Source of the DNA: Bacteroidales bacterium
GTDB taxonomy: Bacteria > Bacteroidota > Bacteroidia > Bacteroidales > JAGOPY01
Assembly (NCBI GenBank): GCA_023229505.1
Contig: JALNZD010000008.1
Coordinates: 1-64,000, forward strand
Reading direction: 5' to 3'
DNA: 64,000 nt
Part shown: positions 58,586 through 64,000 of the stretch, piece after piece
How the letters are laid out: each line of letters opens with the position of its first letter
Position numbering within the stretch: the first letter of the stretch is position 1
Made by a program: the position numbers and the translations under genes
Notes under the pieces: model-generated
The model's database searches: none
Seen by the model: only the letters and a program-made list of their open reading frames with translations
Told to the model about the DNA's origin: nothing

Positions 58586-60694
58586 ATGCCAAACCTTTTC
58601 ACCGGGCAGCCTGCATGGCTGATCATAATTTGCCTTTTGTTGGCAGGCGGTTATGCCATCGGCCTTTATTTCAGGGATATTAAAAATGAATTTCCGGATT
58701 ACCTAAAATTAATCCTTGGCGCTGTCCGGTTTGTTTCGGTCTTTCTGATTTCCTTTATGCTGCTTTCCCCATTCATCCGCTCCATTTCAAAAGAAAAAGA
58801 AAAACCGCTGATCATCCTTGCTGTCGATGATTCAGAATCTGTCCTGCTGAACGCTGACTCAGCTTACTACAAGGATGCCTTGCTTCGGGATGTTGACCGT
58901 TTATCAGCCAGGCTTTCCCAAATAGGGGATGTACGCCAATATCTCTTTGGCGATAAGCTTATCCAGCTTAAACAAGGGGAAGATTTTTCCGGCTCGGTTA
59001 AATACGACAAGGCGACGACAGATATTTCAAGACTTATTGCTGAATTGGGCAATTTATATGTCAACCGGAATGTCGGGGCACTGATCATGGCTTCGGACGG
59101 CATTTACAATACAGGAGCCAACCCGGTTTACCAGGCTAAAGACTGGCCTTACCCTATTTACACCATTGCTTTGGGAGATACCAGCATCCGGAAGGACCTC
59201 ATTATTGCAAAAGTCAATTATAACCGCATGGTTTACCTGAACAACAAATTCCCCGTTGAAATAGTTGTCAGGGCCAATGCAGCCAATGGACGACAAAGCC
59301 GGATCCGCATCTTTCATGAAAATAATCCTGTCGAATCGAAGGATTTTATAATTGATAAAGATGATTTTACCCAAAGTTTTCAAATTATCCTCGATGCAAA
59401 GAAAAGTGGGTTGCAGAAATATGTCATTGTCCTTGACCCTGTGAATGGGGAATTGTCTCAAGCCAATAACAGGAAAGAGATTTTTGTTGAAGTCCTTGAC
59501 TCAAGGAGCAGAGTCCTGATAATATCCGGTTCCCCTCACCCGGATATATCAGCCCTTAACCAAGCCATAACTTCAAATATGAATTATGAAGTTAAGGAAT
59601 CGCTTCTGGGCGATTTCACGGGAAACCTTGAGAAATACAGCCTGGTGATCCTTCATCAGCTGCCGTCAGTAAATGAACCTGCGGATGCTTTGCTCCGTTC
59701 GATCGAAGAGAAAAAGATTCCGGCACTCTTTATTATCGGCACGCAATCGGATCTTAACAGGTTCAACCAATGGAAATCAGGCCTGATCATTGCAATGGCA
59801 GGAAAAGCTGTTTATGAAGAAGCTGTTCCGGTCCTAAACCCCGGTTTTTCTGCTTTTTCCCTTAGTGATGCGACGAAAGCCTGGCTTTCCGATCTGCCCC
59901 CCCTGATTTCCCCTTTGGGTGATTACCAGGTTTCCAACGCGTCAAGGGTTTTATTAAATCAGCGTTTGGGAAGCGTTGAAACATCCAGGCCAATGATCCT
60001 TTTCAATGAGACCCTTGATGGCCGAACGGGCGTTATTGCAGGAGAAGGGATCTGGAAATGGCGGTTTTACAACTATGCAAAAACCAAAGATCATCAATCA
60101 TTCAACGAATTGATCAATAAGATCATTCAATTCCTGAGCCTTAAGGACCAGAAAAAGAATTTCAGGATATATAACAAAAGTAATTTCAGGGAAAATGAGC
60201 CGGTAATCTTCGATGCGGAAGTGTATAATGAAAGCTATGAACTGACCAATGAGCCGGAAGTTGGGATTACAATCAGGAATGAAGATGCAAAGGAGTTTCC
60301 CTATGTTTTTAATAAAGCAGGAAATGCTTACCACCTGGATGCCGGCACTTTCCCTCCCGGCAATTATTCTTACCAGGCAAAGGTCAGCCTTGGAAGTAGC
60401 CTTTATAATGCATCCGGCCAGTTTTCCGTTACTGCCATCGACCTTGAAGCCCTGAACACCGTGGCTGACCACCACCTTTTATTCCAACTCGCTGATGGAA
60501 GCGGCGGTAAGATGGTTTACCCTTCAGACCTGGACCTGCTGGCTGAAAATATCCTGGCAAGAGAAGATATCAGGCCTGTAACCTATACACGGAAAAAATA
60601 TGAAGATTTGTTGAATAAAAGGTGGGTGCTGGCACTTATTATAGGCCTCCTTACACTGGAGTGGTTTCTGCGCAAAAGAGCAGGTAGTTACTAA
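58586..60694 (+). CDS. VWA-like membrane protein of unknown function
   Basis: The 702-residue protein has two N-terminal membrane spans (about 11-29 and 44-65), a von Willebrand A-like domain with a DxSxS MIDAS motif in 'ILAVDDSESVLLNAD', a glutamine-amidotransferase-like central region ('RVLIISGSPHPDISALNQ', 'LVILHQLPSVNEPADALL'), and a C-terminal span ('VLALIIGLLTLEWFL') with a basic end. The plan resembles the BatA/aerotolerance and DUF4159-type proteins of this phylum. The start is the ATG at 58586, five bases after fabG; a TTG directly upstream is not preferred. Probable operon with fabG. Confidence 0.82.
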   Translation: MPNLFTGQPAWLIIICLLLAGGYAIGLYFRDIKNEFPDYLKLILGAVRFVSVFLISFMLLSPFIRSISKEKEKPLIILAVDDSESVLLNADSAYYKDALLRDVDRLSARLSQIGDVRQYLFGDKLIQLKQGEDFSGSVKYDKATTDISRLIAELGNLYVNRNVGALIMASDGIYNTGANPVYQAKDWPYPIYTIALGDTSIRKDLIIAKVNYNRMVYLNNKFPVEIVVRANAANGRQSRIRIFHENNPVESKDFIIDKDDFTQSFQIILDAKKSGLQKYVIVLDPVNGELSQANNRKEIFVEVLDSRSRVLIISGSPHPDISALNQAITSNMNYEVKESLLGDFTGNLEKYSLVILHQLPSVNEPADALLRSIEEKKIPALFIIGTQSDLNRFNQWKSGLIIAMAGKAVYEEAVPVLNPGFSAFSLSDATKAWLSDLPPLISPLGDYQVSNASRVLLNQRLGSVETSRPMILFNETLDGRTGVIAGEGIWKWRFYNYAKTKDHQSFNELINKIIQFLSLKDQKKNFRIYNKSNFRENEPVIFDAEVYNESYELTNEPEVGITIRNEDAKEFPYVFNKAGNAYHLDAGTFPPGNYSYQAKVSLGSSLYNASGQFSVTAIDLEALNTVADHHLLFQLADGSGGKMVYPSDLDLLAENILAREDIRPVTYTRKKYEDLLNKRWVLALIIGLLTLEWFLRKRAGSY

Positions 60695-60711
60695 ATCGAC
60701 TGCTGTTGTTT

Positions 60712-61947
60712 ATGGAAAAGATAATTTTTGTCACCATCCTGCTGATCGTTATCCTTGATTTTTTTCTGGAGAGGATACTCGACTTCCTCAATCGTACCTA
60801 TTGGCGTGATGACCTGCCTGCTGAACTTGAAGGTATCTATGACAGTGAAAATTACCGGAAATCACAGCTCTACCTGAGAACTAACCACAATTTCTCTCAA
60901 ATAACAGAAACCTTTAATTTTACACTCGTTTTAGGGATGCTCCTGTTTGGTGGTTTTGCTTTCCTTGATCACTATATCCGGCAATTTACAACCAGCCCTA
61001 TCCCGATGGCGCTGTTATTTTTCGGCATACTAGGATTGATAGCTGATATTCTTGGAACCCCTTTCTCTGTCTATGCGACATTTGTGATCGAAGAGGGCTT
61101 CGGTTTTAACAAAACAACGGTTAAAACCTTCATACTTGATAAATTCAAAGGGTGGCTGCTTGCCATTATTCTTGGGGGCGGGTTGTTATCACTGGTGGTT
61201 TGGATCTACGGGGCAACCGGGCAGTGGTTCTGGCTGATCGCATGGGGAGTCATCAGTTTTTTCACGGTTTTCATGACCTTGTTTTACTCTAACATCATCG
61301 TCCCGCTGTTCAATAAGCAGACGCCGCTCGAATCCGGAGAATTGCGTGATGCCATCGAAGCTTTTGCACTAAAGACAGGCTTTAACCTGAGAAATATCTA
61401 TGTCATTGATGGCTCGAAGAGGTCGACAAAAGCTAATGCATATTTTACCGGGCTGGGGAGGAAAAAAAGGATAGTATTGTATGATACTTTGATCAAAGAC
61501 CATTCGACAGAAGAACTGGTAGCGGTCCTTGCCCACGAAATCGGTCACTATAAAAAGAAACACACACTGATTGGGACAGTCACCTCCATCGTGCAAACAG
61601 GAATCATGCTGTTCATTCTTTCGAGGTTTCTCGGAAATCCGCATTTATCAGGCGCACTTGGAAGCAGTGAGCCCAGTTTCCACCTTAGCGTGGTGGCCTT
61701 CGGAATATTATATACTCCATTGTCGATTATCCTGGGCCTGGCAATGAATGTAGTTTCCCGGAAACATGAATTTGAGGCCGATCGTTTTGCTGCAACCCAA
61801 TATCATGGAAATAGCCTCCGGGATGCCCTGATCAGATTATCAGTGAACAACCTGAGCAACTTAAGGCCGCACCCGGCTTACGTGTTTTTTTATTATTCCC
61901 ATCCACCTTTGTTGAAAAGGCTGCAGGCCATTGAGGAAGTCAGATAA
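60712..61947 (+). CDS. M48 family zinc metalloprotease (Ste24/CAAX protease-like)
   Basis: The 411-residue membrane protein has about seven spans, the HExxH zinc motif in 'VLAHEIGHYKKKHTLIG', and the third ligand in 'KHEFEADRFAATQYH'. It closely resembles Ste24/CAAX prenyl protease 1, which in bacteria is thought to take part in membrane protein quality control. The ATG at 60712 is used; an in-frame TTG at 60706 would add two residues. It follows the VWA gene by 17 bp. Confidence 0.92.
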   Translation: MEKIIFVTILLIVILDFFLERILDFLNRTYWRDDLPAELEGIYDSENYRKSQLYLRTNHNFSQITETFNFTLVLGMLLFGGFAFLDHYIRQFTTSPIPMALLFFGILGLIADILGTPFSVYATFVIEEGFGFNKTTVKTFILDKFKGWLLAIILGGGLLSLVVWIYGATGQWFWLIAWGVISFFTVFMTLFYSNIIVPLFNKQTPLESGELRDAIEAFALKTGFNLRNIYVIDGSKRSTKANAYFTGLGRKKRIVLYDTLIKDHSTEELVAVLAHEIGHYKKKHTLIGTVTSIVQTGIMLFILSRFLGNPHLSGALGSSEPSFHLSVVAFGILYTPLSIILGLAMNVVSRKHEFEADRFAATQYHGNSLRDALIRLSVNNLSNLRPHPAYVFFYYSHPPLLKRLQAIEEVR

Positions 61948-61960
61948 TTGCAGATCGTGC

Positions 61961-63550
61961 TTATTCTTCTACAGCATTATCCTTTTCGAAATTATAGATA
62001 GAAGCCACCTGCGGTGGAGTAAGGGCTTTATCATAGAATCTGACATCATCAATATTGCCTTTAAAGTAACCACCCCAACCAATGTAGAAGTCGCCTTCAA
62101 CTGTTGTATAAACTCCGGTCGGAAGATCTGATCCGATTGTAAGGTTGATGTTATCAACAGTCACAGGAATTCCGGGGGTATTGTCCCATGATTGTGCTAA
62201 TTCTCCATTGATGTAGAAATTCATAAATCCATCTGTGAAACTAACAGCAATATGAGTCCAGGTTTCAGCAGTGATCGCATACGGGTTACTATCCCGGTCA
62301 TAATAAGTTAGGTTGCCGTTATAAAGTGTCCTAACAGTAAAGAACAGTAACATATTACCCTGAATATTTAATTTCCAGCCATTCCAACGGTTCAATGAAA
62401 TAATGTAATCATCGTAAGCCTGTCCCTCCATTTTTATCCAAAGGCTGATGGTCATGCTCTGAGGATTTAATGCAGTGGAATAGGGTACTTCTATATTTGA
62501 ACCCTGGTCAAAATGATAACAGTAATTTGCATTTCCGAAGCGGTCGGCCACTAATTGCGGGGCAGCGCCACCGCCAAAATATGCATGCCCCATTGTTAGT
62601 GTTCCATCGTGTCCGTTTGCTGTAGCATCATCTGCATCTCCATTGAACAACCAGTGAGCAACCAAGTTTTCAAGTGCAACACCAGCCTGATGAACTACCA
62701 CAGAAACACTTCCGGTTGCGTTACCTCCATTTCCGTCACTGACTTTGACATTTATGGAATAAGTCCCGCCTTCATAAGGTGCTGTCCACGTCACGGAAGA
62801 GCCAAAACCACTTATCGATCCGCCAGATGGCGTATATAAATAGGTGAGGGCATCTCCATCAGGATCAGAAGCAGTAACTGTGACAGTTGCTACTCCTTCG
62901 GATTGAACACTATCAGGGTTGATGATTATTTCCGTTATAATTGGTGCAGCATTATTTATTACCGATAATGTTAGCTCTGTTTTGACGGTATCTCTACTGT
63001 CACTGACAGAAATCTCAATGACAAAACTGCCGGGATAATCAGGAGTATTCCAGGTGACAGTAGGACCTGATCCTGTGATTGTTCCTGCTTCCGGAGAATA
63101 GTCATAAATCAACTGGTCCCCGTCAGGATCAACAGCATCTACTTGTATGACGGCTGTTGAATTTATTTGTAGCACCTCAGGGGTAATGGTTATCTCATTA
63201 ATTATTGGTTTTGAATCGACGTAAAATATTTCATAACCAGTAGCTTCTCCGCCATTTCCATCCGATACGACTATATTCAAATTATAAATCCCGGATTCCA
63301 TTGGTGCGATGATTTGAACATTTGCCCCAAAACCAACAATATTTCCTTCTGAAACGGTATAGGAATAATCCAACTGGTCACCATCCGGATCGGTTGCCAA
63401 TACCTGAGCATTAATAGTCCCACCCGGACTGACTGCTGTCGAGTCAAGTTCAATACTGCTAATTATTGGAGGTGTATTGTTTTTTTCCTCTTTACAACCA
63501 AAACAAACCAGCATTATTGATAATGCTAATATTAAGTATGATGTTTTCAT
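61961..63550 (-). CDS. Lipoprotein with three Ig-like repeats and a LamG domain
   Basis: The 529-residue protein begins 'MKTSYLILALSIMLVCFGC', with Cys19 at the lipobox. Three repeats of about 90 residues follow, each with 'DPDGDQLDYSY'-type Asp clusters ('DPDGDALTYLY' in the third), of the PKD/cadherin-like type, each probably binding calcium. The C-terminal 210 residues are a LamG/concanavalin-like domain ('LVAHWLFNGDADDATANGHD' to 'GNIDDVRFYDKALTPPQVAS'). It is exported to the outer membrane surface or periplasm and probably binds glycans or adheres. The ATG at 63550 is preferred over TTG at 63565. Confidence 0.85.
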   Translation of the reverse strand: MKTSYLILALSIMLVCFGCKEEKNNTPPIISSIELDSTAVSPGGTINAQVLATDPDGDQLDYSYTVSEGNIVGFGANVQIIAPMESGIYNLNIVVSDGNGGEATGYEIFYVDSKPIINEITITPEVLQINSTAVIQVDAVDPDGDQLIYDYSPEAGTITGSGPTVTWNTPDYPGSFVIEISVSDSRDTVKTELTLSVINNAAPIITEIIINPDSVQSEGVATVTVTASDPDGDALTYLYTPSGGSISGFGSSVTWTAPYEGGTYSINVKVSDGNGGNATGSVSVVVHQAGVALENLVAHWLFNGDADDATANGHDGTLTMGHAYFGGGAAPQLVADRFGNANYCYHFDQGSNIEVPYSTALNPQSMTISLWIKMEGQAYDDYIISLNRWNGWKLNIQGNMLLFFTVRTLYNGNLTYYDRDSNPYAITAETWTHIAVSFTDGFMNFYINGELAQSWDNTPGIPVTVDNINLTIGSDLPTGVYTTVEGDFYIGWGGYFKGNIDDVRFYDKALTPPQVASIYNFEKDNAVEE

Positions 63551-64000
63551 AGCAAATAGGTTCAATTATCATTTCGGTGTAATATACGGACAAATTAGAT
63601 ATAATGTCACATTTTAATTAAAATGCAAAACGCAAAATGCAAAACGCTTCATCTGTATATCCCCTCCGGGGAATTTGATAATTGGTTTATCCTATTCTCC
63701 TACAATACCTTAACCGCTACGCGGTATTTGCTTCATTTGGCCAGCCCCAGGGGACAAATTCCAAATCTGTGCTTGCCCGTGGGTCATGGGGTAGTGTTAA
63801 TCCCCTCCGGGGAATTTGATTATTGGTTTATCCCATTCTCCTACAATACCTGAACCGCTACGCGGTATTTACTTCATTTGGACAGCCCCAGGGGACAAAT
63901 TCCGAATTTGCACTTACCCATAGGGCACAGAGTCTTGTAGCAATGACAACAAATGCCAGGTTTATACCCCGTTGGGGTTAAACACCTTTTTTTGTTTATC
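63551..64000. other. Gene-free end region with repeats
   Basis: This 450-bp stretch has no supported gene. It holds AAAACGC/AAAATGC words (63624-63647), a 141-bp tandem repeat (63661-63942) and a CCCCGTTGGGG palindrome (63967-63977). A reading frame of 76 codons runs through the first repeat copy but has no sign of being a gene. Confidence 0.7.
63661..63942. repeat. 141-bp tandem repeat with small palindromes
   Basis: Two copies (63661-63801 and 63802-63942) are nearly identical over their first 130 bp. Each starts with CCCCTCCGGGGAATTTGATW and contains CCGCTACGCGG and GCCCCAGGGGAC; each palindrome could be a hairpin. The period of 141 is a multiple of three. It may be REP-like, an RNA element, or part of a non-coding mobile unit. 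Confidence 0.75.

Noticed and set aside
63623..63853. 76-codon frame through the 141-bp repeat
   Set aside because: It is broken in the second copy and shows no codon bias or start signal.

Overview
The window reads as ordinary chromosome from a member of the Bacteroidota, most likely an uncultured or environmental Bacteroidales-like lineage. The evidence is a type IX secretion (T9SS) C-terminal sorting domain, a GldA/GldF/GldG ABC system, a GWxTD protein, a PF14121-type porin, a TonB receptor behind a TPP riboswitch, and repeated use of the Bacteroidota promoter consensus (TTTG, about 19 nt, TAnnTTTG). I see no phage, plasmid or CRISPR array.

Layout. 1-1.8 kb: a C-terminally truncated MmeI-like restriction-modification gene. 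2-10.1 kb: housekeeping genes tpiA, prmA and plsY, a 1492-residue secreted protein of unknown function, and dnaN. 10.3-17.5 kb: an NTF2-like protein, then a minus-strand PEP-node block (PPDK regulatory protein, a T9SS-sorted protein, pckA, ppdK). 17.7-21.2 kb: a two-gene saccharopine-type lysine catabolism pair and a DjlA-like co-chaperone. 21.3-23.2 kb: a porin. 23.3-28.6 kb: a complete minus-strand rRNA operon (16S, tRNA-Ile, tRNA-Ala, 23S, 5S) with tandem promoters and a terminator. 28.8-29.9 kb: an exosortase with a small membrane partner. 30.2-34.9 kb: pyrBI, a cyclic-2,3-diphosphoglycerate-synthetase-like protein and argS. 35-40.4 kb: DUF4340 protein, gldG, gldF, gldA, a thioredoxin-like protein and smpB. 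40.4-41.0 kb: a 579-bp unit with 43-bp inverted-repeat ends carrying one GxxExxY (PD-(D/E)XK-like) gene. 41-43.6 kb: TPP riboswitch and TonB receptor. 43.6-48.3 kb: a DUF434-like protein, aroQ, a GT2 glycosyltransferase, an LpxL-like acyltransferase and a GWxTD protein. 48.5 kb: two tRNA-Ser genes. 49-57.8 kb: a glycogen cluster (debranching enzyme, GT4 synthase, GH57, and a synthase-phosphorylase fusion). 57.8-62 kb: a FabG-type reductase, a VWA membrane protein and an M48 protease. 62-64 kb: an Ig-repeat/LamG lipoprotein and a 141-bp tandem repeat.

How the genes work together. PpdK, PckA and the PPDK regulator set flux between pyruvate, PEP and oxaloacetate. The glycogen cluster handles storage and release of alpha-glucan. 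The TPP-controlled receptor probably imports thiamine.

The least explained features are the GxxExxY unit with its long inverted ends, and the intergenic DNA in general. Most larger gaps carry short 'word' repeats (7-9-mers such as GTCAGCG, AAGACAG, GGAACAGT, AATTTTTA, AAAACGC, GTGTGG) or strong palindromes. Some of these run into coding sequence and supply the last residues of proteins, or the start region of aroQ. All family assignments are by eye; no database search was run.
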